A DNA stretch of 64,000 nt from Pseudomonas sp. MWU13-2105 (GTDB lineage: Bacteria; Pseudomonadota; Gammaproteobacteria; Pseudomonadales; Pseudomonadaceae), in the NCBI RefSeq assembly GCF_023242315.1, contig NZ_JALLIY010000018.1:1-64000 (forward strand), written 5' to 3'. The position numbers and the translations under genes were made by a program. Positions 15,756-24,705 of the stretch are shown piece by piece. The notes under the pieces are model-generated. The model made no database searches, was not told the origin of the DNA, and was given only the letters and a program-made list of their open reading frames with translations. Each line of letters begins with the position of its first letter. Positions within the stretch are counted from its first letter, which is position 1.

Positions 15756-17051
15756 ATGGTGGACATGCGCAAGAGCGGGCTGGTCAATACCAGCGATTCC
15801 GGTGCCTACAGCGACCTGAATCGCCTGAACAACCTGAAGGTCGGCAACCGCGACAGCGACGCCAACATTCGCAAGGTGGCACAGGAGTTCGAGTCGCTGT
15901 TCATCGGCGAAATGCTCAAGTCCGCGCGCTCGGCCAGCGATGTGCTGGCCAAGGACAATCCGCTCAATACCCCGGCGACCAAGCAATACCAGGAAATGTA
16001 CGACCATCAGTTGGCGGTGACCATGTCGCGCCAGGGGGGCGGTATCGGCCTGGCCAATGTGCTGGTGCGCCAGATGACCAAGAACAAACCGTCGCGGCCT
16101 TCCGAAGGTGGGCTCAAGGTCGGGCCGCCGGCCGGTACGGTCGCCACCGAAACGCCAGTGGAGACACCGATCGGTGCCGGCACTACCACGGCGGCGACCG
16201 CGGCCTCGCCGTTCGTGCGTTCCAATGGCGAGCACCCGTTGTGGGCTTCTCGGGTCGCCAGTCCGTTGCATAACAGCGACGGTAGCCTGCACAACGATAT
16301 GGCCAAGATCAACCAGCGCCGCCTGTCCTTGCCGAGCAAGCTGACCGACCGCCTGGTCGCCGGGCTGGTGCCATCGGCTGACGGTGGCCTCGCGGCGGTC
16401 AACACCCAGGCCTTGCCGGAGCGCAACAGTGCTTCCACCGATTCCCTGCTCCAGCAGCGGGCCGTCCGCAGCCTGAGCAGCGTGCCGGCGGGGAATATGC
16501 AGATCTACGGTCGCGCCGTGGCCCAGCCGCCGTTAGCACCGGCCAGGCACGCGTTCAACTCGCCCGACGAATTCGTCGCCACCATGCTGCCGATGGCGGA
16601 GCAGGCGGCCAAGCGTATCGGTGTCGATCCGCGTTACCTGGTGGCCCAGGCGGCCCTGGAAACCGGTTGGGGTAAGTCGGTCATGCGCCAGCAGGACGGC
16701 AGCAGCAGTCATAACCTGTTCGGCATCAAGGCCGGCAGCAGTTGGCAGGGGCCGCAGGCCCGTGCCATCACCAGCGAGTTCAAGAATGGCCAGATGGTCA
16801 AGGAGACGGCGGACTTCCGTTCCTATGCCTCCTACCAGGACAGTTTCCACGACCTGGTGACCATGCTGCAAAGCAATAATCGCTATCAAGATGTGTTGAA
16901 GTCGGCCGATAAACCGGAACAGTTTGTACGCGAGTTGCAAAAGGCCGGGTATGCCACCGACCCGGACTACGCCAGCAAGATTTCGCAAATAGCAAAACAG
17001 ATGAAGAGCTACCAGAACTACGCTGCGGCGGGCGCTTCCACGAATTTATAA
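15756..17051 (+). CDS. flgJ: FlgJ rod-cap and peptidoglycan hydrolase
   Basis: Bifunctional protein of 431 residues. The N-terminal rod-binding domain (AQEFESLFIGEMLKSARSA, about 45-65) caps the growing rod. After a low-complexity Thr/Ala linker, the C-terminal glucosaminidase domain (from about 275) carries the catalytic Glu in AALETGWGKS near residue 300 and NLFGIKAGSSW. It cuts the peptidoglycan to let the rod through. GAGG lies 8 bases before the ATG. It is fifth in the flgF operon. Confidence 0.95.
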   Translation: MVDMRKSGLVNTSDSGAYSDLNRLNNLKVGNRDSDANIRKVAQEFESLFIGEMLKSARSASDVLAKDNPLNTPATKQYQEMYDHQLAVTMSRQGGGIGLANVLVRQMTKNKPSRPSEGGLKVGPPAGTVATETPVETPIGAGTTTAATAASPFVRSNGEHPLWASRVASPLHNSDGSLHNDMAKINQRRLSLPSKLTDRLVAGLVPSADGGLAAVNTQALPERNSASTDSLLQQRAVRSLSSVPAGNMQIYGRAVAQPPLAPARHAFNSPDEFVATMLPMAEQAAKRIGVDPRYLVAQAALETGWGKSVMRQQDGSSSHNLFGIKAGSSWQGPQARAITSEFKNGQMVKETADFRSYASYQDSFHDLVTMLQSNNRYQDVLKSADKPEQFVRELQKAGYATDPDYASKISQIAKQMKSYQNYAAAGASTNL

Positions 17052-17061
17052 GGTCTGAATC

Positions 17062-19101
17062 ATGAGCTTGCTCAATATCGGTATGACGGGGTTGAACGCG
17101 GCCTCGACGGCTTTGACAACCACTGGCAACAACATTTCCAACGTTGATACCGCTGGTTACTCGCGCCAGCAGACCGTGCAGAGCACCAGTCCCTCGCAGA
17201 AATACGGCAGCGTGTTCATCGGCACCGGTACGACCCTGGCGGATGTCCGCCGGGTCTACAGTGCCTACCTGGACTCGCAGTTGCAGACCGCTACCTCGCT
17301 CAACAGCGATTCGTCCTCGTACCTGGCCCAGGTCACGCCGACGGACACCATGCTGTCCGATACCAACACCGGCATGACCGCTTCGTTGCAGAAGTTCTTC
17401 TCCTCCCTGCAGAGCGTGTCGACCAGCCCGACGGATGATGCGTCCCGTCAGACAACGCTGACCAGCGTCCAGGCCTTGAGCGCCAAGTTCAACACCATCG
17501 CCCAGCAGTTGAACAACCAGAACACCGGGATCAACACCAACCTGTCGGACATGGCCAGTCAGGTGAACAAGCTGGCGAGCAGCATCGCCCAGTACAACGA
17601 CCAGATCTCCAAGATCGCTACCTCCGCCGGCTCGCCGAACGATCTGCTTGACCAGCGCACTGAGGCGGTTCGCCAGTTGTCCCAACTGGTCGGTACCCAG
17701 GTGGTCGAGCGCGGTTCGAGTTATGACGTCTACATCGGCAGCGGTCAGCCGCTGGTCATGGGCAACAGCACCAACACCCTGTCCGCCGTACCGAGCAAGA
17801 ACGACCCGAGCCAGTCGGCGTTGCAGCTGGATCGTGGCACCAGTACCGTCGATATCACTTCCACCGTGACCGGCGGCGAGATCGGTGGTCTGCTGCGTTA
17901 TCGCAGCGATGTGCTCGACCCGTCGATGAACGAGTTGGGGCGCATTGCCCTGGTCACGGCTGACCAGATGAACAAACAGCAGGCCCAGGGTATCGACAAG
18001 AACGGCAACTTCGGTTCGGCGATTTTCAACGATATCAACAGCGCGGCCCTGATCAGTCAGCGCAGCATCGCCAGTTCGAACAACAGCGCCGGCTCCGGCA
18101 ACCTGAACGTGACCATCGCCGACACCGGTGCGCTGACCACCAACGATTATCAGGTGACCTTCAGCAGCGCGACCAATTACAGCGTCATACGCTCGGATGG
18201 CACCAACATGGGCGCCTTCAGTACCACGACCACGCCGGCTCCGGTGATCGACGGGATCACCTTGAGCCTCAATGGTGGTGGCGCGATGAGTGCCGGCGAT
18301 ACGTTCAAGGTGACCCCGACCCGTAGCGGCGCCAGTGACATCCAGACGGTGATGACCAACGCGCAGAACATTGCCGCGGCGGCGCCGCTGACGGGTGTCA
18401 CCAGCGCCAACAATGGCGGCACTTATACCCAACCGACCCTGGTCGACCAATTGGGCACCGCCAATGCAACGAACAACGCCCAGTTGCAGGATGCCATCAA
18501 ATATGGCACACCGGCCAAGATCGTCTTCGGTGCTGCCGCAGCGGGCACCCAGGGCTACACCCTGACCGATGCCCAGGGCAACGTGATGGGTACTGGCACC
18601 ATTGTGCCGGGGCAGGCCAACACCCTGAACCTGAAAGTGAACATGGTCGACTCCAGCGGCAACCCGGTGTTGGACGGTGCAGGCGTGCAGAAGACCTTCA
18701 CCGTTCAGACCACGGTAAGCGGCAACCCGAAAACCGGTGAAAGCTTCACCATGTCCATGACCGGCGCCGGTTCTTCGGACAACCGCAACAGCACCGCGAT
18801 GATCGCCCTGCAAACCAAGCAGACCGTGGGCACCAATGCCGCGAACAAGGGCAGCAGTCTCTCGGACGCCTACGGCACGCTGGTCTCCAACGTCGGTACC
18901 AAGGCGGCCCAGGCCACCGCGGACAATACGGCGACGACGACGATCCTGACCAACGCCAAGGGTGCGCGCGACTCTCTGTCTGGCGTCAACCTCGACGAAG
19001 AGTCCGCCAATCTGGTCAAGTACCAGCAGTACTACACGGCAGCGTCGCAGATCATCAAGGCCGCCCAAACCATCTTCAGCACGCTGATCAGCAGCCTTTA
19101 A
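17062..19101 (+). CDS. flgK: Hook-filament junction protein 1, FlgK
   Basis: HAP1 of 679 residues, typical for Pseudomonas. The N-terminal motif TGNNISNVDTAGYSRQQ (about 22-38) and the C-terminal helix SGVNLDEESANLVKYQQYY are diagnostic. The middle (about 350-600) is Thr/Asn/Gly-rich and variable. It starts 10 bases after flgJ. Confidence 0.95.
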   Translation: MSLLNIGMTGLNAASTALTTTGNNISNVDTAGYSRQQTVQSTSPSQKYGSVFIGTGTTLADVRRVYSAYLDSQLQTATSLNSDSSSYLAQVTPTDTMLSDTNTGMTASLQKFFSSLQSVSTSPTDDASRQTTLTSVQALSAKFNTIAQQLNNQNTGINTNLSDMASQVNKLASSIAQYNDQISKIATSAGSPNDLLDQRTEAVRQLSQLVGTQVVERGSSYDVYIGSGQPLVMGNSTNTLSAVPSKNDPSQSALQLDRGTSTVDITSTVTGGEIGGLLRYRSDVLDPSMNELGRIALVTADQMNKQQAQGIDKNGNFGSAIFNDINSAALISQRSIASSNNSAGSGNLNVTIADTGALTTNDYQVTFSSATNYSVIRSDGTNMGAFSTTTTPAPVIDGITLSLNGGGAMSAGDTFKVTPTRSGASDIQTVMTNAQNIAAAAPLTGVTSANNGGTYTQPTLVDQLGTANATNNAQLQDAIKYGTPAKIVFGAAAAGTQGYTLTDAQGNVMGTGTIVPGQANTLNLKVNMVDSSGNPVLDGAGVQKTFTVQTTVSGNPKTGESFTMSMTGAGSSDNRNSTAMIALQTKQTVGTNAANKGSSLSDAYGTLVSNVGTKAAQATADNTATTTILTNAKGARDSLSGVNLDEESANLVKYQQYYTAASQIIKAAQTIFSTLISSL

Positions 19102-19114
19102 GGAGTCGTGATTC

Positions 19115-20680
19115 ATGCGCATTTCCACCGCCCAGTATTACGAAACCACGGCCGCCAACTATCAGCGCGGCTACAACGACACGCTCAAGACCAGTGCCGA
19201 GGCCAGCAGCCTGGTCAAGGTCAATACCGCCGCCGACGACCCGGTGGGCGCGGCGCGGTTGCTGCAGTTGGGTCAGCAAAGTGCTGCGCTGACCCAATAC
19301 GCCAGCAATATCAACTCGCTGAAAGGTGCATACAGCCAGTCCGAGACTGCCCTGACTTCGATTCAAAGCTCGATGCAGCGTGCCCGCGAGTTGGCGCTGG
19401 CCGCCAACAACGGTACCCAGACCGACGCCGATCGCCAGGCGGCGGCCCAGGAGCTCGGCCAGGTCCAGCAAACGATACTGGGCCTGATGAACAGCCAGGA
19501 CGCCAACGGCAACTACCTGTTCGCGGGTTCGAAGACCAATACCCCGCCGTATACCGCCAATTCGGACGGTACCTACAGCTACAACGGTGATCAGTCGCAG
19601 TTGAACCTGGCGATTGGCGAGAATACCGCGGTGGCCGGGAACATCACTGGCTGGGAAGCTTTCCAGCAGTCCATCAACACCGCCCGTACCCAGTCCACCA
19701 TGACTGCGCCGGCCGTGGACGATGGGCGGGTGACCCTGTCCAACGGACAGGTCAGCAACAATTCGACCTATGACGCCAAGTTTGCCGGCGGCCAGCCTTA
19801 CACCATCAGTTTCCTGAGCAGCACGCAGATCAAGATCACCGATGCGGGAGGCACCGATGTCACCTCCGAGGCCAGCCAGAACGGTGTGATCAGCAACAGC
19901 AATGGCGCGAACCAGACGGTCACCTTCCGCGGGGTGGACCTGGGCTTGAACATCAACCTCAAGTCCGGCGATGTACCGGATACTGTGATTGCCGGGCACA
20001 CCTTCACCCTGGCTGCGCAGCCGGACACCTTCAATACTTCGCGCAGTGCGGGCAACCCATCGACGGCGGTGGTGACCGCGGCGACCACGACCAACCAGGC
20101 GGCCTACGACAGCACCTTTCCCCCCGGCGGGGCGATCCTCAAGTTCACCAGCGCCACGGCCTATGACCTGTACGCGGCACCGGTCACGGCCAGCAGCAGG
20201 CCGGTGTCCTCGGGCACCATGGCTGGTTCGACGGCGACGGCGGCGGGTGTCAGCCTGACCTTCAGCGGCGCGCCGGCGACGGGCGACCAGTTTGTGGTCC
20301 AGCCCAACAATCACCAGACCCAGAATATCCTCGACACGCTGAATCAGATGATCACGGCGTTGAACACACCGGCTGACGGTAACCCGGTTGCCCAGCAGAA
20401 GCTGCTGGCCGCGATGAGCGCTGGCATCAATAACATCACCAGTGCGATGAACCAGGCCGGTAGTGCGGTGACCTCGATCGGCTCCCGGGGCCAGGCGTTG
20501 GACGACCAGAGCGCCACCAACCAGAGCCTGGTCCTGGCCAATACCACCAGCCAAGGGTCGATTCGCGACTCCGACCCGGCGGAGGTCATGACACGTCTGA
20601 CCCTGCAACAGACCATGTTGCAGGCGGCACAGTTGGCGTTCAGCAAAATCAGCCAGTTGGGCCTGTTCAACAAGATTTGA
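19115..20680 (+). CDS. flgL: Hook-filament junction protein 3, FlgL
   Basis: HAP3 of 521 residues. The N-terminal flagellin-like helix (MRISTAQYYETTAANYQ, VNTAADDPVGAARLLQL) and C-terminal helix (EVMTRLTLQQTMLQAAQLAF) are conserved. The central part (about 170-400) is long and Thr/Ser-rich, so the protein is longer than enterobacterial FlgL (about 317). It is last in the operon. A CGGGCG/CGCCCG hairpin (20688-20705) follows the stop. Confidence 0.93.
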   Translation: MRISTAQYYETTAANYQRGYNDTLKTSAEASSLVKVNTAADDPVGAARLLQLGQQSAALTQYASNINSLKGAYSQSETALTSIQSSMQRARELALAANNGTQTDADRQAAAQELGQVQQTILGLMNSQDANGNYLFAGSKTNTPPYTANSDGTYSYNGDQSQLNLAIGENTAVAGNITGWEAFQQSINTARTQSTMTAPAVDDGRVTLSNGQVSNNSTYDAKFAGGQPYTISFLSSTQIKITDAGGTDVTSEASQNGVISNSNGANQTVTFRGVDLGLNINLKSGDVPDTVIAGHTFTLAAQPDTFNTSRSAGNPSTAVVTAATTTNQAAYDSTFPPGGAILKFTSATAYDLYAAPVTASSRPVSSGTMAGSTATAAGVSLTFSGAPATGDQFVVQPNNHQTQNILDTLNQMITALNTPADGNPVAQQKLLAAMSAGINNITSAMNQAGSAVTSIGSRGQALDDQSATNQSLVLANTTSQGSIRDSDPAEVMTRLTLQQTMLQAAQLAFSKISQLGLFNKI

Positions 20681-20687
20681 TCCGGGT

Positions 20688-20705
20688 CGGGCGTGCAAGC
20701 GCCCG
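20688..20705 (+). terminator. Short hairpin after flgL
   Basis: A 6-bp GC stem (CGGGCG/CGCCCG) with a 6-base loop lies 8 bases after flgL. It has no T-tract, so termination may be weak or the stem may only protect the transcript. Confidence 0.35.
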
Positions 20706-20796
20706 ATGGCTGTAACTGTCGTATACCTGCCGCTGTGACCAGCGGTTTCAGGGGCGCTGCCGCACAGGGGCGCTCCCGTTGCTTGAGAGCCCCGCT

Positions 20797-23700
20797 GTGA
20801 ATTCGATCCCGCTTGTCAGCCTTGTCATTCCTGCTTCCAATCCACGGTTTTTCTCCCGGGCCCTGGGCGGCGCCCTGGCCCAGGAATATGCCAACCTGGA
20901 GATCATCGTGTGCGATGACAGTCTCGGCGATGAGATCGAGACGGCGGTGCAGACGCTCGGCGAGCAGAGCGACAAGACGCTGCACTACAGGCGTAACCCT
21001 CAACCTTTGGGCTATATCGGTAACTTGCAGGCGTGCCTGGATCTGGCGCGGGGTGAGTACATCAAGTTTCTGCTGGATGATGACCAGTTGCTGCCTGGCA
21101 TTATCGAACAGCAGGCGCAGGTGTTCGTCGAGTACGATGATGTCAATCTGGTAATGGGCCAACGGTTTTTTTGGGATGCCGACGACCTCCAGTTGCCCTC
21201 GCGCCTGGAAAACGGTCCGCTGTCTCCAGTGTCTGGCTTGTTCAAGGCTGAGGACCTGCTGGCCATCTGCGAGAACTTCCCGGTCAATTTCTTCGGTGGC
21301 CTGACCTGCGCGCTGTTTCGGCGGGCGGATCTGGTCGAGTTGCTGCCGGCCCTGACTCAGCCCGGGCACTGTTTTGTCGCTTCGCTGGACCTGGCTTTGT
21401 ACATCTGCCTGTTCCGGCGTGGCAACCTGGTGGTTTCGAACAATGTCCTGAGTATCGAACGCCTGTACCCGGAGCGTATGAATCGCCAGCAGGCGATGAG
21501 GGACGCCGCTGCGACGGAAATGCAGTGGATACTGCAAATGCTCAAGGCGCGTAGCGGTGAGAAAGCGCCGGCCCCCGGCTGGGTGCGTTATGTGCCCTTG
21601 GTGACTGCCGGTGTGGAGCCTCGTGTCTGGGAAGAGTATCCCCTGAGCCGGACCCTGGGCACCCGGCAAACCACTCAACAATGGCGGGTTGGGGTCGCCA
21701 GTGAGAGTTTTGCCCAGTTGTATGGTGAATGGCTAGCGTGTCGTAACCTGTCCGGGACCCAGCGCAAGTTGTTGCCGGACACGTTGGCCGCCTGGTCCTG
21801 GCAGCCGAAAATCGTACCTGTTGTCATTGATGAGCCAGGTGGCAGCGCCAACCTTGAAGCGACGTTGCAGAGTCTCGCCGCTCAGCTCTACGCGCCACAG
21901 CTGACGCTGGTGTTGTCCAGTGCCTGCACCGAGGTGTCGCTTGACGGGCGGGTATTTAGCCTGCCGTTGCAGGAAGACTGGCGTCAACAGTTGAACGAAC
22001 TTCTGCCACAGCTTGATGAGGCTCATTGGTTCTACTTGTTGCGCGCCGGCGATCGTCTGCCGGAGCCGGCCTTGTTGGTGTTGGCCGAGCGTATCGTGAT
22101 TTCACCGAATGCCCGCTGCATCTACAGCGATGAGGGCGGTTTGCGCGAGGGGGAGTCGACGGAGCCGGTGTTCAAGCCGGATTTCAACCTGGACCTGATG
22201 CGCAGCTACCCCTATGTCGGACGCGCCCTGGCGTTCCAACAGGAAGCCTTTCTGGCATTCGGCGGCTTCAATGTGCAGTGCGGCGAGCTGGCTCCCCACG
22301 ACCTGTTGTGGCGAATGGTCGAAAGTGACGGTACGCAGGTGGTGGAGCACATTGCCGAGATTCAACTGGAGTCGACATTCTCGCTGTCGAAATGGTTGTC
22401 GTTGCCTGAGCTCGTCGAACTCAATCCACAGGTGGTGCAGGCGCATCTGCGACGTCTGGGGATCGAGCACGAGATCCACCGCAGCGATGGCCGACTGCTC
22501 AATCGTATCGACTATCTGCATGAAGCGCGGCCGCTGGTGTCGATCATCATCGTCAGCAAGGATCAGTGTGCGGCGTTGCAGCGCTGTGTCGAGAGCCTGC
22601 TGGAGAAAACCGCCTACAGTGAATACGAGCTGTTGCTGGTGGACAATGGCAGTGAAAGCGCCGAGGCCAAGATCTGGCTGTCCGGCATGGCACAGTTGGG
22701 CAGCGAGCGCCTGCGTGTGTTGGAGTATTCGCAGCAGGGCAATGCGGCGGCCATTCGTAACTTCGCGGCCAGGCAGGCGCGTGGCGAGTATCTGTTGATG
22801 CTCAACCCCTACACCGTGATTACCCAGCCCTCATGGTTGGATGAAATGCTCAGTCATGGCCAGCGTCCGGAAGTGGGGGTGGTGGGGGCCAAACTGTTCA
22901 GCCCGGAGGGGCGTGTACTGCATGCGGGGCTGATTCTCGGTCTGCGCGGCCCGGCAGGCATGCCGTTCTATGGTGAGTCGATGCAGGCCGGCGGCTACAT
23001 GTACCGTTTGCAAGTGGCACATGACCTGAGTGCGGTGGGTGCCGATTGTCTGCTGATCCGCAAGGCGCTGTTCGAGCGCCTGGACGGTCTGGATGAGGCG
23101 CATTTCACTCAGGCCCTCAACGAGGTTGATCTTTGCCTGCGAGTCGGTCAAAGCGGTCATCTGGTGGTCTGGACCCCTTATGCGCAGTTGGCCATGGGCG
23201 CGCAGCCGGTTGTAACGTTGGAGCCCGAGCAACAGGCACTGCGGACTCAGGAGGAAGAGACGTTCTACAAGCGCTGGTTACCGATCGTCGCCCGCGACCC
23301 GGCTTATAACCCGAGCCTGACGCTGGACAGTCTGGGGGGCTCAAGCTTCAGTCTGGAGCCGGGCCTGCGCTCGGGATGGACTCCTTTTTCCGCCCGCTAC
23401 CTACCGCGGATCATGGCGCTGCCGGTGAATGCCTCCGCCGTCGGCCACTACCGGGTCACCCAACCGCTGATCGAGCTGGAAGCGGCGGGCCGCGCAGTGG
23501 GGCGTACCTACTACAACCTGCCGTCGATCTTCGAGGTCGAGCGTCAGTCTCCTGACGTTATCGTTTTGCAGGGTCGTTACGCCGCGCAGCCGATTGATGA
23601 AATCCTCGGTCTGAAGGCCTACAGCAAGGCCCGGCGCGTCTATGAGTTGGATGATTATGTGATCAATGTTCCGCATAAGAACGGACACATTCGCAACCTG

Positions 23701-24393
23701 CCCGATCACATGGAGATGGAACGTCTGGTACGGCGTGGCATTGGCCTGTGCGACCGAGTGGTGGTGTCCACGGCCCCGCTGGCCGATGCCTTGTCCTCCA
23801 TGCACAGCGATATCCGCGTCGTGCCGAACATGCTGGCTACGGATCTGTGGACCGGGTTGCGCAACCTGCGTCGTACCTCGAAAAAGCCGCGTGTGGGCTG
23901 GGGCGGAGGCACGAGTCACGCCGGTGATCTGGCGATCATTGCCGATGTCGTCAAGGAGCTGGCCAATGAGGTGGATTGGGTTTTCTTCGGTATGTGTCCG
24001 GAAGAGTTGCGCCCCTACATGCATGAATTTCATGGGGTCATCGGACTTGATATCTACCCGGCGAAGCTGGCGAGCCTGAACCTGGACCTGGCCCTGGCGC
24101 CGTTGGAGTTCCATATCTTCAACGACTGCAAGAGCAATTTGCGTCTGCTGGAGTACGGCGCCTGCGGTTATCCGGTGATCTGTACCGATACCAAGGCCTA
24201 CACCGGGTATCTGCCGTGCACGAAGATCAAGACCAACACCACTGACGAGTGGTTGAAGGCCATTCGCATGCATCTGTCCGATCCCGACGCTAGCTACCGC
24301 ATGGGCGATGAGTTGCGTGAGATCGTGCTGCGCGACTATATGTTGCGTGGCGACAATGTGCGGTACTGGGAGCATGGCTGGCTGGCTGACTGA
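20797..24393 (+). CDS. Giant multi-domain glycosyltransferase (FgtA-type)
   Basis: Probable cytoplasmic flagellin glycosyltransferase of 1198 residues with three catalytic-looking units. An N-terminal GT-A (family 2) domain begins PLVSLVIPASNPRFF with FLLDDDQLL near residue 92. A second GT2 domain starts near 577 (RPLVSIIIVSKDQ, LLLVDNGS, VGVVGAKLFSPEGRVLHAG). A C-terminal GT-B-like part lies from about 880 (VGHYRVTQPLIELEAAG ... LLEYGACGYPVICTD). I chose GTG 20797, with GAGAG 8 bases upstream; the frame is open to a TTG at 20779. Its place between flgL and the pse genes fits the Pseudomonas fgt genes that modify flagellin. Sugar specificity is not readable. Confidence 0.75.
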   Translation: MNSIPLVSLVIPASNPRFFSRALGGALAQEYANLEIIVCDDSLGDEIETAVQTLGEQSDKTLHYRRNPQPLGYIGNLQACLDLARGEYIKFLLDDDQLLPGIIEQQAQVFVEYDDVNLVMGQRFFWDADDLQLPSRLENGPLSPVSGLFKAEDLLAICENFPVNFFGGLTCALFRRADLVELLPALTQPGHCFVASLDLALYICLFRRGNLVVSNNVLSIERLYPERMNRQQAMRDAAATEMQWILQMLKARSGEKAPAPGWVRYVPLVTAGVEPRVWEEYPLSRTLGTRQTTQQWRVGVASESFAQLYGEWLACRNLSGTQRKLLPDTLAAWSWQPKIVPVVIDEPGGSANLEATLQSLAAQLYAPQLTLVLSSACTEVSLDGRVFSLPLQEDWRQQLNELLPQLDEAHWFYLLRAGDRLPEPALLVLAERIVISPNARCIYSDEGGLREGESTEPVFKPDFNLDLMRSYPYVGRALAFQQEAFLAFGGFNVQCGELAPHDLLWRMVESDGTQVVEHIAEIQLESTFSLSKWLSLPELVELNPQVVQAHLRRLGIEHEIHRSDGRLLNRIDYLHEARPLVSIIIVSKDQCAALQRCVESLLEKTAYSEYELLLVDNGSESAEAKIWLSGMAQLGSERLRVLEYSQQGNAAAIRNFAARQARGEYLLMLNPYTVITQPSWLDEMLSHGQRPEVGVVGAKLFSPEGRVLHAGLILGLRGPAGMPFYGESMQAGGYMYRLQVAHDLSAVGADCLLIRKALFERLDGLDEAHFTQALNEVDLCLRVGQSGHLVVWTPYAQLAMGAQPVVTLEPEQQALRTQEEETFYKRWLPIVARDPAYNPSLTLDSLGGSSFSLEPGLRSGWTPFSARYLPRIMALPVNASAVGHYRVTQPLIELEAAGRAVGRTYYNLPSIFEVERQSPDVIVLQGRYAAQPIDEILGLKAYSKARRVYELDDYVINVPHKNGHIRNLPDHMEMERLVRRGIGLCDRVVVSTAPLADALSSMHSDIRVVPNMLATDLWTGLRNLRRTSKKPRVGWGGGTSHAGDLAIIADVVKELANEVDWVFFGMCPEELRPYMHEFHGVIGLDIYPAKLASLNLDLALAPLEFHIFNDCKSNLRLLEYGACGYPVICTDTKAYTGYLPCTKIKTNTTDEWLKAIRMHLSDPDASYRMGDELREIVLRDYMLRGDNVRYWEHGWLAD

Positions 24394-24705
24394 TCCACAG
24401 GCTACCGGGCAGTTGCCAGCAGTCGGCTGTCGGGTAGCACAAGTTACCTTAATTGCTAGCGCCGCGAAACCCTGCACCCCCACTAGGGTGGTGCTTTCGT
24501 CACTTGCCTATCGCGATCCCCTCCTGAATCCTTGCCGGAGCATGAGCTGGCGCGTTTCCTGCAATCACTCCCTCATTACTTCAGGCCCAAGCCAATTCTC
24601 TGGCACAACCTTGAGCCTGTGATGGGCATATAGCACTTCGCAGCCGTCTTGGTCAGGGCTCCATCGTTCAGTTCATCAGTCAACCCACCGACTGCGGGGA
24701 AAGTT
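24394..24705. other. Intergenic region between the two large glycosyltransferases (312 bases)
   Basis: I find no gene here. The DNA looks less GC-rich and less ordered than its neighbours. It has a small GCACC/GGTGC hairpin near 24473-24496 and a sequence resembling a sigma-54 site (CTGGCACAACCTTGA, 24600-24614), but the spacing is one base short. This is where a deleted gene such as pseB could have stood, though I see no remnant of it. Confidence 0.5.

Noticed and set aside
16798..19128. 776-residue open frame on the minus strand opposite flgJ/flgK
   Set aside because: It is a long shadow frame of GC-rich coding DNA. Its product is rich in Arg, Gly, Val and His without motifs, while the plus strand encodes clear FlgK.
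19088..20698. 536-residue minus-strand frame opposite flgL
   Set aside because: Shadow of flgL. There is no ribosome binding site and the composition is typical of antisense frames.
24600..24616. Sigma-54-like site CTGGCACAACCTTGA before the second glycosyltransferase
   Set aside because: The -12 half is one base too near and lacks the GC. It fits the consensus worse than the other six sites.
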